DNA of 64,000 nucleotides, from contig CAVWSM010000006.1 in the NCBI GenBank assembly GCA_963757805.1, positions 496,001-560,000 on the forward strand, in the 5' to 3' direction. A model generated the notes under the pieces. The model was not told where the DNA came from. It ran no database searches and worked only from the letters and a program-made list of their open reading frames with translations. Shown here piece by piece: positions 53,738-62,019 of the stretch. Numbering within the stretch: the first letter of the stretch is position 1; each line of letters starts with the position of its first letter. Source of the stretch: CAVWSM01 sp963757805 (GTDB lineage: Bacteria; Actinomycetota; Actinomycetes; Jiangellales; Jiangellaceae). The position numbers and the translations under genes are program-made.

Positions 53738-55670
53738 TCAGCCGAATCGCCAAGCGGTGCCGTCACTTGACGGCAGCAGCTCCGCCTTCCAGGTTTGCCG
53801 GGGTAACTCGACGCCCGTGCCGCGAACGACGCCGTCTTGGTCGACGATGTCATAGGCGGGCAGCTCGTCGGTGATCTCCAGCACGACCCGAGTCGGCTCG
53901 ACAGTGATCACGTCGGCCGAGTAGACGGTGAAGTCCATGCCCTGCGCGTGCGCGCCGACGCGAACGTACTCGTTGATCTTGGCGTGATCGACCTCGAGGC
54001 CCTTGCTCGTGGGCACGTAGGCAAGGCAGAGCTCGGCGGGATCGGCATCGGTGTAGGCGGCGGCGATCTGCGCGTAGAGATCGTCGACCACAACCGTCCA
54101 GTCCTCCGGCACGGGCGGAGCAGTGGCCGGAACTGCGGACGGAGTGCCTCCGCACAGCGCCGCTGACGCACCCTCGCCCTCGCCGAGCGGGCGGCTGATG
54201 TCGAGGCGCGGCGCCTCGTTTGCGCTTTGCCGGGCCTCCCACCAGTTCCACCCGAGGAAGGCAGCGCCGATGATGAGCGCGGGGACGATCAGCAGGACCG
54301 CGAACCGCCCCACGTCGTGATGCTCGGTGCTGTCGACGCGATCGTCGTCGCGCGGCGGGCGCTCGGCCGGCTGCTCACGTCGCACTCGGTGCGTCTGCGG
54401 AGCAGCGGGCACTTGGCGGATGTCGTCGGGTGCAAGCGACGGCTTGCCGCGCCGGGCCGGCTCCGACGACGCCACCCGCGGTTGCCGCTGCGGCAGCCCG
54501 GTCTGCCTCCGGGCGGAAACATCAGGCCCAGGCTGCGCGGCGCTCCGTCGAGGAGTGGGCGGCATGGGCGCGCTCGGCGCGGGCATCGGCGGGGACGACC
54601 CGGGCTTGGGCGGGGTCGATGCGGCCCTCGGCGGGGTTGGCGCTGGCATCGAGGGGCTCGGCGCGGGCGTCGCCGCGCCTGGCGCTGGCATCGGGGGGCC
54701 TGACCGCGGGCTCGGCGCGGGCATCGGCGGGGTCTGGTTGCGTGCTGGCGCACGGCGGACCCGCCGGCCCGTGTAGGACTGCGCCGCGCCACCGCCGTGC
54801 TGCGCCGGGGGTGGCTCAGCAGCGGGCGCGGTGCGATGGGTCACCGGCGGGGCGGGTGTCTCGACTCGTGGCGGGACCGGCGCCGAAGGCGGGACCGGAG
54901 CCGGCATCAACCGCAGCGGACGCGGCGCCGCAAGCCGGAAGAGTGCGTCGGCGAGCTCGGCGGCCGATGGCCGGTTGCGAGGCTCGACGCCTAGGGCACT
55001 CTCGACGACGCCGACCGGTGTCGCTGGCAGTGGCGGCGACTTGACCAACGCCGCCCGCGGATCGTCCGGCAGGACGCCCACGAGCGCGGTGCGCACGGTC
55101 ACGGCAAGGCTGTAGACGTCGGAGGCAGGTGTGGGTGCTGCGCCGCCCAGCACCTCTGGCGCAGTGAAACCATGCGTGCCGCCGAGCTGGCCCGGCCGCT
55201 CCCCCGCCACGTCGCGCCAGGCCTAGGTCGGCAAGCATGGGCCGACCGTCGGCGCTGAACAGCACGTTGCCGGGCGTCACGTCGCCGTGCACCAACCCGG
55301 TCGTATGTGCCATGGCCAGCGCTTGGGCGATAGGCCCGGTGGCCGTGACGACCTCGCCGGGCGGCAACGCCCCGCGCGCGACCACGGAGTCGAGGAGGCT
55401 CCCGCCCGCGGCCCGCTCCAGCACAAGCACGACGCCTTCCGGCCCGTCGTGGACGCCGAGCAGCTTGAGGACGTGCGGGTGGTCGATGCCGGAGAGCAGG
55501 GCCGCCTCTCGATGCAGCCGGAGGCGGTCGGCGGCCGACGGCGTGAGCAGCTGCTTCAACGCGACTTGTCGCCCCGTCGACTCCTCGACGGCAGCCCAGA
55601 CGGAGGCCTCGCCGCCGCGGCCCAGAGGGCCCTCGACGACGAAGCCGGGAAGAAAAGGCGGACCGAACAT
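53738..55670 (-). CDS. Membrane Ser/Thr protein kinase (one frameshift)
   Basis: A PknB-like kinase. Glycine loop EGPLGRGGEASVWAAVEEST and VAIK-equivalent VALKQLL lead to a catalytic loop GLVHGDVTPGNVLF with HGD in place of HRD and a DLG in place of DFG (LADLGLAR). After a +1 break near 55215 comes APEVLGGAAPTPASDVYSLA. A Pro/Met-rich linker of about 200 residues (repeated MPAP) precedes a TM helix (FAVLLIVPALIIGAAFLGW) and an extracytoplasmic domain of about 170 residues. The substrate is unknown. It lies between the epimerase and lipB. Confidence 0.82.
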
Positions 55671-55778
55671 CGCCGCCTATTGTCACCGATACCGGGGCAT
55701 GGTGCGTGCATCCTGTGCACAGGGATGCCTCATGTCACACCCGAGCGCCTCCGAAACCGCCGCGGGTACGCTGCCGAC

Positions 55779-56429
55779 GTGAGTTCACTTAGCTTCGTCC
55801 AGCTCGGTCTGGACCCCGAGTTCGTGCCTTACGAGCGAGCCTGGGAGGAGCAGCGCCGGGTCCACGCTGCTCGGGTCGCGGGCGAGGCGCCCGACACGGT
55901 CCTGCTGCTCGAGCACGAGCCCGTCTACACGGCCGGAAAGCGCACTGAGCCGCACGAGCGCCCGCTCGACGGCACGCCGGTGATCGATGTCGACCGCGGC
56001 GGCAAGATCACCTGGCACGGCCCCGGCCAGCTGGTCGGCTACCCCATCGTGCAGCTCGGCGAACCCGTCGACGTCGTCGCCTACGTACGCCGGATCGAAC
56101 AGGCACTGATCGCGTCTTGCGCCGAGCTCGGGCTGGAGACCACCCGCATCAAGGGACGCAGCGGAGTCTGGGTCGCTGGAGCCGACGGCGCGCCTGACCG
56201 CAAGGTGGGTGCGATCGGCATCCGCGTGGCGCAGGGTGTGACGATGCACGGCTTCGCACTCAACTGCGATTGCGACCTCGCCGCCTTCACGCGCATCGTG
56301 CCGTGCGGCTTGCCAGACGCCGAAGTGACGTCGCTCACGGCTGAGCTCGGCCGGCGCGTCAGCGTCCGCGATGCGGTCCCGGTCGTCGAGCAGCACCTCG
56401 CCTCGCTGCTCGCGCCAGTGCCCGCCTGA
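55779..56429 (+). CDS. lipB: Octanoyltransferase
   Basis: Transfers octanoate from ACP to lipoyl domains. 216 residues from GTG 55779. The conserved RGGKITWHGPGQLVGYPIVQ block, the catalytic Lys in RKVGAIGIRV and the Cys in TRIVPCGLPDAEVTSL are intact. The expected neighbour lipA is absent; the DUF4191 gene follows instead. It logically supplies the lipoyl domains of the nearby E2. Confidence 0.94.
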   Translation: MSSLSFVQLGLDPEFVPYERAWEEQRRVHAARVAGEAPDTVLLLEHEPVYTAGKRTEPHERPLDGTPVIDVDRGGKITWHGPGQLVGYPIVQLGEPVDVVAYVRRIEQALIASCAELGLETTRIKGRSGVWVAGADGAPDRKVGAIGIRVAQGVTMHGFALNCDCDLAAFTRIVPCGLPDAEVTSLTAELGRRVSVRDAVPVVEQHLASLLAPVPA

Positions 56430-56479
56430 CCACCACTCTCGCGTACGGCTCGCGCGTGCGGGCCCGTACCCTTGACGGC

Positions 56480-57169
56480 ATGGCACGCGACGCAGCACCC
56501 GACAAGCCCAAGCGGTTGGCGCAGATCAGACAGACCTACCGGATGACCCGGCGGTCCGACCGCTGGATTGGCTGGCTGACCCTCGGGATCTTCCTCGTTG
56601 TCGTCGGTGTGTTCGCCGGTCTCGGCCTGCTGTTCGGGACCTGGTGGGTGTGGCTGATCTTCGGTATTCCGATGGGCCTGCTCGCCAGCGCGGTCTTCTT
56701 CGGCCGCCGCGCCGAGAAGGCTGCCTACGCACAGCTCGAGGGGCAGCCCGGCCGCGCCGCCGCAGCACTGGGCACGCTGCGCCGTGGCTGGATCTTCAAC
56801 CAGACACCCGTCGCCGTCACTCGCAACCAGGATCTTGTCTTCCGCGTCCTTGGCCGTCCAGGGATCATCCTCGTCGGCGAGGGCCAGCCGCAGCGTGTCC
56901 GCCAGCTGTTGGCGCAGGAGCGCAAGCGGCACGCGCGGGTCGCCTATGAGGTGCCGGTGACGGAGATCGTGGTCGGCAACGGTGCTGACGAGGTGCCGTT
57001 GCGTCGGCTCGTACGCCACGTCAACAAGCTCCCGCGCAGCATCGCGCCAGCCGAGGTGACCGAGCTCAACAACCGGCTGCGGGCACTCACCACCATGCCG
57101 GTGCCGGTCCCCAAGGGCCCGCTGCCCAAGAACGCGCGCATGCCCAAGGGTGGCTTCCCGCGCACCTGA
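56480..57169 (+). CDS. DUF4191 membrane protein
   Basis: 229 residues. Starts KPKRLAQIRQTYRMTRRSDR and has two TM helices (WLTLGIFLVVVGVFAGLGLL and WVWLIFGIPMGLLASAVFF). The remainder is cytoplasmic, with FNQTPVAVTRNQDLVFRVLG. Position matches Rv2219. Function unknown. ATG 56480 selected by family start; an upstream GTG/ATG frame lacks similarity. Confidence 0.88.
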   Translation: MARDAAPDKPKRLAQIRQTYRMTRRSDRWIGWLTLGIFLVVVGVFAGLGLLFGTWWVWLIFGIPMGLLASAVFFGRRAEKAAYAQLEGQPGRAAAALGTLRRGWIFNQTPVAVTRNQDLVFRVLGRPGIILVGEGQPQRVRQLLAQERKRHARVAYEVPVTEIVVGNGADEVPLRRLVRHVNKLPRSIAPAEVTELNNRLRALTTMPVPVPKGPLPKNARMPKGGFPRT

Positions 57170-57197
57170 GCGCGGCCGGTCCCTGGGCTCCGACGAC

Positions 57198-57242
57198 AAA
57201 GGGGCGCCCCAGCGGTGCCTAAGCAACGCTGGGGCGCCCCAG
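57198..57242. repeat. Dispersed palindromic repeat, copy D
   Basis: GGGGCGCCCCAGCG (57201-57214) and CGCTGGGGCGCCCC (57227-57240) form a perfect 14-bp hairpin with a 12-nt loop (GTGCCTAAGCAA). It shares AGCAACGCTGGGGCGCCCC with copies A-C and again separates convergent genes, DUF4191 and hsp20. Confidence 0.75.
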
Positions 57243-57270
57243 AGCCCCTGTCGGAACGGCGCGAGCGCCG

Positions 57271-57753
57271 TCAGCTTTCCTCGACGGCAGGCAGCTCGGC
57301 CTTACGGACCTGAATCTTCTTCGGCAACGACTCCGGCTTGGTGACGTTGCGGACTCGAACGGTCAGCAGACCCTTGTCGTACGTGGCCTCGACGTCGTCG
57401 GACGTCACGTGCTCCGGCAGCGCGAACTCACGCCGGAACGACCCCGACCGCAGCTCACGCACGAGCACACGGCCCTCCTCGCTGGTCTGCTCGGTGCGCT
57501 CGTTGCGCTCACCCGAGATAACCAGGCGGCCCGCCGAGACCTCGACCTCGACGTCGTTCTCGAGGTCGACGCCGGGCAGCTCGACAGTCACCAGGACGTC
57601 GGCACCGTCACGGACGACATCCACTGCCGGCACGAAGCCGGTCACGGTGCGGGTGTTGCCCATCGTCGGGCCCCAGGCGCGTCGGACGAGCTCGTCGAAA
57701 TCCGAGTCGAGCCGAGCGAGCGCGGTAAACGGGTCCCATCGCATGATCGCCAT
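57271..57753 (-). CDS. Small heat shock protein (Hsp20/alpha-crystallin)
   Basis: 160 residues. N-terminus AIMRWDPFTALARLDSDFDE, alpha-crystallin core with VELPGVDLENDVEVEVSAGR and the conserved SFRREFALPEHV and YDKGLLTVRV. A holdase that binds unfolding proteins. GGAAGGAGGG lies at ideal spacing before ATG 57753, and a perfect CIRCE operator lies 56 bp upstream of the start, so HrcA repression is expected. Confidence 0.93.
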   Translation of the reverse strand: MAIMRWDPFTALARLDSDFDELVRRAWGPTMGNTRTVTGFVPAVDVVRDGADVLVTVELPGVDLENDVEVEVSAGRLVISGERNERTEQTSEEGRVLVRELRSGSFRREFALPEHVTSDDVEATYDKGLLTVRVRNVTKPESLPKKIQVRKAELPAVEES

Positions 57754-57808
57754 ATGTGTTCCCTCCTTCCGCTCCGCGGGCCGGCGGGACACATCCCCCA
57801 CAGCCCAC

Positions 57809-57835
57809 TTAGCACTCTGTCTTTGTGAGTGCTAA
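57809..57835 (-). promoter_or_regulatory. CIRCE operator (HrcA-binding site)
   Basis: TTAGCACTC-N9-GAGTGCTAA, a perfect match to the CIRCE consensus (arms 57809-57817 and 57827-57835). It is placed between hsp20 and the convergently read RDD gene's 3' end, directly upstream of hsp20. HrcA binding would repress hsp20 until heat shock. CIRCE usually controls groES/groEL in actinobacteria; control of an hsp20 gene is less common. Confidence 0.95.
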
Positions 57836-57884
57836 CGCGACAAGGAGCGGGACGATTCCCGTGGGGCCGGGGGAAGGATTCGGA

Positions 57885-58352
57885 TCAGCGCGGCCCGCGC
57901 ACCACGACGGTGCCGGCGGCCATGTCATGCAACCCCCGGCCGTCGCGGTCGAACACCAACGGCGGCACGACCAGCGCGATCAGTGCGGTGCGTACGAAGG
58001 CCCTGGCCAGTCCCACGGGCCGGTGGTCGAGCCGAAGCACCGTGATCCGCAGCAGGCGTTGGCCGGCGCTGGCCCCGGTAAGCCCGGTGAGCAGCCAGAC
58101 CATGACGAACCACACGGCTAGCGGCAGCCATCGAGCCGAGCCACTGAACGCCTCGGAGCCGGCGATAACGAGTGCGATGAAGTTGGCCAGCGCCCAGTCG
58201 ATCAGGAGCGCGGCGATGCGCCGACCCCAACCGGCCACCGAGCCCGGACCGTCGGCCGGTAAACCAAGCCGCACTCCGGGTGCCGTGTGAGACGCTGCTG
58301 TTGGCGAGTCCGAACCGGCCTTGTGGGCAGGCTCCTGCGAACCGTGAGTCAC
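57885..58352 (-). CDS. RDD family membrane protein
   Basis: 155 residues from GTG 58352. A hydrophilic N-terminus is followed by the RDD-type start GSVAGWGRRIAALLIDWALA (Arg-Arg ... Asp) and two to three hydrophobic helices, including LPLAVWFVMVWLLTGLTGAS, then AGQRLLRITVLRLDHRP. Position matches Rv2219A. Function unknown, possibly transport. The start was set after the region antisense to glnA. Confidence 0.85.
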   Translation of the reverse strand: MTHGSQEPAHKAGSDSPTAASHTAPGVRLGLPADGPGSVAGWGRRIAALLIDWALANFIALVIAGSEAFSGSARWLPLAVWFVMVWLLTGLTGASAGQRLLRITVLRLDHRPVGLARAFVRTALIALVVPPLVFDRDGRGLHDMAAGTVVVRGPR

Positions 58353-58455
58353 GCCGGAAACGCTACCTGGCTCTGCGTAACACGCTCGAAACAGTGGAGA
58401 CACGGGTGGGAAACCCCTACTTCGTACGTTCTTTGCAACCTGTTGAGGAGGGTGA

Positions 58456-59880
58456 ATGTTTTCCAGCTCCGACGAACTCCTCACGTTCGTCACGAACGAG
58501 GGTGTCGAGTTCATCGACGTCCGCTTCTGCGACCTGCCGGGTGTGATGCAGCACTTCACGCTGCCGGCGTCGTCCTTCACCGAGGATTCGTTCAGAGAAG
58601 GGCTCATGTTCGACGGCTCGTCGATCCGCGGTTTCCAGGCAATCCACGAGTCCGACATGAAGCTGCTGCCGGACGCTGCGACGGCCTACATCGACCCGTT
58701 CCGCAAGGCAAAGACGCTCGCGCTGAATTTCTCGATCGTCGACCCTTTCACTGACGAGCCCTATAGCCGTGACCCGCGAAACATCGCGGCCAAGGCCGAG
58801 GCTTATCTGAAGAGCAGCGGCATCGGCGACACCGCCTACTTCGGCCCGGAGGCGGAGTTCTACGTCTTCGACGACGTACGGTTCGAGACCAAGCAGAACG
58901 CCGGCTACTACTACGTCGACTCCATCGAGGGCGCCTGGAACACGGGGCGCGTCGAGGACGGCGGCAACCAGGCATACAAGCCGCGCTACAAGGGCGGCTA
59001 CTTCCCTGTCTCGCCGATGGACCACTACTCGGACCTGCGTGACGAGATGGTCACAGCGCTGGGGCGCGTGGGCATCGAGGTCGAGCGTGCGCACCACGAG
59101 GTCGGCACGGCCGGCCAGGCCGAGATCAACTACCGGTTCAACAGCCTGCTGCACGCCGGCGACCAGCTCATGCTGTTCAAGTACGTCATCAAGAACGTCG
59201 CGTGGGCTGCCGGCAAGACGGCAACGTTCATGCCCAAGCCACTCTTCGGTGACAACGGCTCCGGCATGCACTGCCACCAGTCGCTGTGGAAGGACGGTTC
59301 TCCGCTCTTCTACGACGAGCTCGGTTACGCGGGACTGTCGGACACAGCGCGGTGGTACATCGGCGGTCTGCTGGCGCACGCATCGTCGCTGGCGGCGTTC
59401 ACGAACCCGACCGTCAACTCCTACCACCGGCTGGTGCCGGGGTTCGAGGCTCCGGTCAACCTGGTCTACTCGCAGCGCAACCGCTCCGCGGCCGTACGCA
59501 TCCCCGTGACTGGCACGTCGCCGAAGGCCAAGCGCATCGAGTACCGCGTGCCGGACCCGGCGAGCAACCCCTACCTCGCGTTCTCGGCGATGCTCATGGC
59601 CGGCCTCGACGGCATCAAGAACAAGCTCGAGCCGGCCGACCCGGTCGACAAGGACCTCTACGAGCTGCCGCCCGACGAGCACGCCGCCATCGCGCAGGTG
59701 CCCGACTCGCTGCCGGCGGTGCTCGGTGCACTTGAGGCCGACCACGACTACCTCGTCGAAGGCGGCGTGTTTACGTCCGACCTCATCGAGACGTGGGTCG
59801 ACTGGAAGCGCGCCAACGAGGTCGACCCGATCCGGTTGCGTCCGCACCCGCACGAGTTCGAGCTCTACTTCGACATCTAG
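58456..59880 (+). CDS. glnA: Glutamine synthetase, type I
   Basis: 474 residues. Catalytic motifs MFDGSSIRGFQAIHESDMKL, YFGPEAEFYVFDDVRFETK, HHEVGTAGQAEINYRFN and the ATP-binding KPLFGDNGSGMHCHQSLWKD are complete. The adenylylation tyrosine lies in DLYELPPDE, so GlnE control is expected. A strong GAGGAGGGTG precedes ATG 58456. Position matches Rv2220 (glnA1). The core block ends here. Confidence 0.97.
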   Translation: MFSSSDELLTFVTNEGVEFIDVRFCDLPGVMQHFTLPASSFTEDSFREGLMFDGSSIRGFQAIHESDMKLLPDAATAYIDPFRKAKTLALNFSIVDPFTDEPYSRDPRNIAAKAEAYLKSSGIGDTAYFGPEAEFYVFDDVRFETKQNAGYYYVDSIEGAWNTGRVEDGGNQAYKPRYKGGYFPVSPMDHYSDLRDEMVTALGRVGIEVERAHHEVGTAGQAEINYRFNSLLHAGDQLMLFKYVIKNVAWAAGKTATFMPKPLFGDNGSGMHCHQSLWKDGSPLFYDELGYAGLSDTARWYIGGLLAHASSLAAFTNPTVNSYHRLVPGFEAPVNLVYSQRNRSAAVRIPVTGTSPKAKRIEYRVPDPASNPYLAFSAMLMAGLDGIKNKLEPADPVDKDLYELPPDEHAAIAQVPDSLPAVLGALEADHDYLVEGGVFTSDLIETWVDWKRANEVDPIRLRPHPHEFELYFDI

Positions 59881-59886
59881 GCACGA

Positions 59887-60342
59887 TTACCCCTCTGACC
59901 TGCGGCTGAGCCCAGTTGAAGATCGCTTAGTCCGCAGAGAGTCCGCACGAGCTGTGATCTCCCCCGTGATTGCGGCTCGTGCGGACTCGTCTGCGTCGGG
60001 CCACATGTGCGCGTACGTGTTGAGCGTCGTCGTCGCGCTGGCGTGCCGAAGCCGGCGCTGGACGACCTTGACGTCCAGCCCCTTTGAGATCAGCAGGCTC
60101 GCCAGGTAGTGCCGCAGATCGTGGAACCGGAAGCCCGCCGGTAGCCCGTCCACCTTCACCCGAGCAGCACGCACAGCGCGCTCGAGCGCCCACGGGCCAA
60201 CCTGCTTGCCGAGCTCGTCGGTCAGCAGCCACTCCCCCGGCCACGCCTCCACGTGCGCGGCCAGCTCGAGCGCCAGTTCGTCGCCGATCGGGATGGGCGT
60301 GCGGCTCGTCTCCGTCTTCAACGGCTGCTCCCGCTCTCGCAA
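59887..60342 (-). pseudogene. Tyrosine recombinase (integrase) remnant
   Basis: The C-terminal catalytic half of a phage-type integrase: KTETSRTPIPIGDELAL, RFHDLRHYLASLLISKGLDV (HxLRH box) and RRLRHASATTTLNTYAH with the nucleophilic Tyr. The N-terminal core-binding and arm-binding parts and the first catalytic Arg are missing. Upstream, a short frame (WDLRHFC) continues to a stop, and a +1 break near 60365 may extend it to about 60410. It starts right at the glnA end and marks the boundary of an old insertion. No tRNA target is adjacent. Confidence 0.78.
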
Positions 60343-60502
60343 GCAGAAATGGCGAAGATCCCAGCCTCAAGCGCATGAGCGCCCGCTCATGCCGAGGGTC
60401 GCTAGGTCGATTCTCCGGTCTTTGATCTTGTGCTCATTACCGATTGGACGTCTTCGATCGGGCTGGGTCATCGGGGCGCTGGACTTCCACCGTTAAGCCG
60501 AC

Positions 60503-60715
60503 TCAGTCGGTTGTGGCTGGGAACCGCCCCTCGACTCGCTCTGCCAGCGCTTCTCCCAACAGGATCTGTTGAGCGTTGATCGTTCCGTCTCGGAATCGGC
60601 CATTGCTTCGCCACCCCAGCGATCCGGGCGCCTCAATGAGACGGCGGTCAGAGAAATCTTCCGGGGGCCAAGGAATGCTGAGCTGAAACATGCGCGTCCT
60701 GAGGCGTTCGGGCAT
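60503..60715 (-). CDS. Hypothetical protein, possibly truncated
   Basis: A 70-residue ORF (ERLRTRMFQLSIPWPPEDFS, LGWRSNGRFRDGTINAQQIL). Coding-like sequence continues upstream in the same frame to about 60800 with a CDHCG motif (RRCDHCGAPTMPERL), but no start codon is found there. It is therefore either a truncated gene or the end of one broken by a duplicated base. I do not recognise it. Base composition is lower in GC than the core genes. The bases from about 60343 to 60502 hold nothing I can name. Confidence 0.35.
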   Translation of the reverse strand: MPERLRTRMFQLSIPWPPEDFSDRRLIEAPGSLGWRSNGRFRDGTINAQQILLGEALAERVEGRFPATTD

Positions 60716-60896
60716 GGTTGGCGCACCGCAGTGGTCGCAGCGTCGCGACTCAGGATCACCCGCTGGGACGGCCCCCCGATCGCTGATATGTATTACGGAT
60801 CGCAGACTGGTCGTGTCACGCGGCCGAGAGCAAGCATGAGAAAGCCCGACCGATTCTCACCGGTCGAGCCCCCTCGCACCTGGCTGTGATGTGACA

Positions 60897-61289
60897 TCAG
60901 CGAACGGGGAACGCGATAATCGTGGCGTCGCCCACGAAGGTTCCGTCCTCCTCTGTCTCCTCTTCGGTCTCCTCGATGTGCATGGTGCACGTGATGGCAT
61001 CAGGACCGATGTGGGCAGGACCCCAGTTCTTGGACTGGGTGACCGTCTGCGGCTCGCTGCCGTCACTCGGGGTGAACGTGCCCTCGAACGTGAACGACGA
61101 CGCCAGGTAGTGCGTGTCACCGATCCAGCCGCTGCGACCGGCGACGAAGATCGTCACATCTTCGCCCTCACAGGTCCACGCCTCGGCCTTCTTGTCCTGC
61201 TCCAGGCCAGCCGGGACCGCCATCGCCGTCCCGCTGCCCAGCCCCACAACGGCAATCGCCGTTGCCACACCTACGAGTAGTTTGCGCAC
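60897..61289 (-). CDS. Small secreted protein of unknown function
   Basis: 130 residues from GTG 61289, with GGGGGAAGC as RBS. A clear signal peptide (RKLLVGVATAIAVVGLGSGTAMA) is followed by a beta-rich domain with three cysteines (WTCEGEDVTIFVAG, DAITCTMHIEE). The acidic segment EETEEETEEDG is notable. No family recognised. It lies inside the degraded region between the integrase and hsdR remnants and may be cargo of the old element. Confidence 0.6.
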   Translation of the reverse strand: MRKLLVGVATAIAVVGLGSGTAMAVPAGLEQDKKAEAWTCEGEDVTIFVAGRSGWIGDTHYLASSFTFEGTFTPSDGSEPQTVTQSKNWGPAHIGPDAITCTMHIEETEEETEEDGTFVGDATIIAFPVR

Positions 61290-61445
61290 TAGCTTCCCCC
61301 TTGAGAGTGGGCGGCACGATCTGCCGCTGGCGGCCCACCTTACGCAGCCCATACTCGTGATCGACCGAAAATCAACACTTTTGACGTGGCCTGCCACCGT
61401 CGTCAGCGATGCCTCCCCAGCGCGGGGCTAGTGCCAGTGCCTTAG

Positions 61446-61862
61446 TGCGGGCCGCGCGGGGCCCGGAACGGCAAGCTGCGGCAGCAGGGTATCCGGAAGT
61501 CCGAGGATTCCATCGAGTTCCTAAAGAAGGCCCTCGAGGTCGCCCGCACAGCCGTACGCGCCGAGCGACTCGAGGCCGAAGGCCACCTCGACGAGATCGC
61601 GCCGCTGCTTGACCCGAACATTGGTGCTCTGACTCAGATCGTTGAGCAGTACAAGCCAGCCGACACCCGAGTCATCGTTGATGACGTCGTTCGGGACATC
61701 GACACCATTGTCCGCCAGGCAGCCTTTACCGGCTGGAACGAGTCCCAGCCGGGTGACCGTGAAGTTCGGAAGGAACTCCACGGAGTGCTCAAGAAGTACG
61801 CGCTGCCTATCACTGGGCGACTGTTTGACAACGCCTACGCGTACATCCGTGAGAACTACTGA
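61446..61862 (+). pseudogene. hsdR: HsdR (type I restriction endonuclease) C-terminal fragment
   Basis: An open frame without a start codon, with an in-frame TAG at 61443. It reads ARNGKLRQQGIRKSEDSIEF, EIAPLLDPNIGALTQIVEQY, KPADTRVIVDDVVRDIDTIV, then GWNESQPGDREVRKELHGVL and ends AYAYIRENY. This matches the conserved C-terminal helical end of type I restriction R subunits. The nuclease and helicase domains and hsdM/hsdS are absent. It is a leftover of a lost restriction-modification locus, truncated at the 5' end and immediately followed by the IS. Confidence 0.72.
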
Positions 61863-61910
61863 GATCGACGAGGAATGCAATTACTCGACATCGGACTGCG
61901 GTGGCGTCAA

Positions 61911-61942
61911 CGGCTAGCTACTTCGACCTGAAAAAGTCGGGC
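61911..61942 (+). repeat. IS left terminal inverted repeat
   Basis: Starts CGGCTAGCTACTTCGACC and ends AAAAAGTCGGGC. Pairs with 63538-63569 with two mismatches. Confidence 0.88.
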
Positions 61943-62019
61943 GTGTCGTGGGTCGTCGAGGTCGTGCGTGATCGAGAGGATGGCCTCGAACCCTTGGGCT
62001 AGAAGGGATCGAGGCCATC

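Noticed and set aside
59881..60420. tRNA attachment site next to the integrase remnant
   Set aside because: I found no cloverleaf or T-loop consensus near the glnA end.
60793..60990. Small minus-strand ORF overlapping the secreted gene's end
   Set aside because: Low-complexity His/Arg-rich reading out of frame with the signal-peptide protein; no support.
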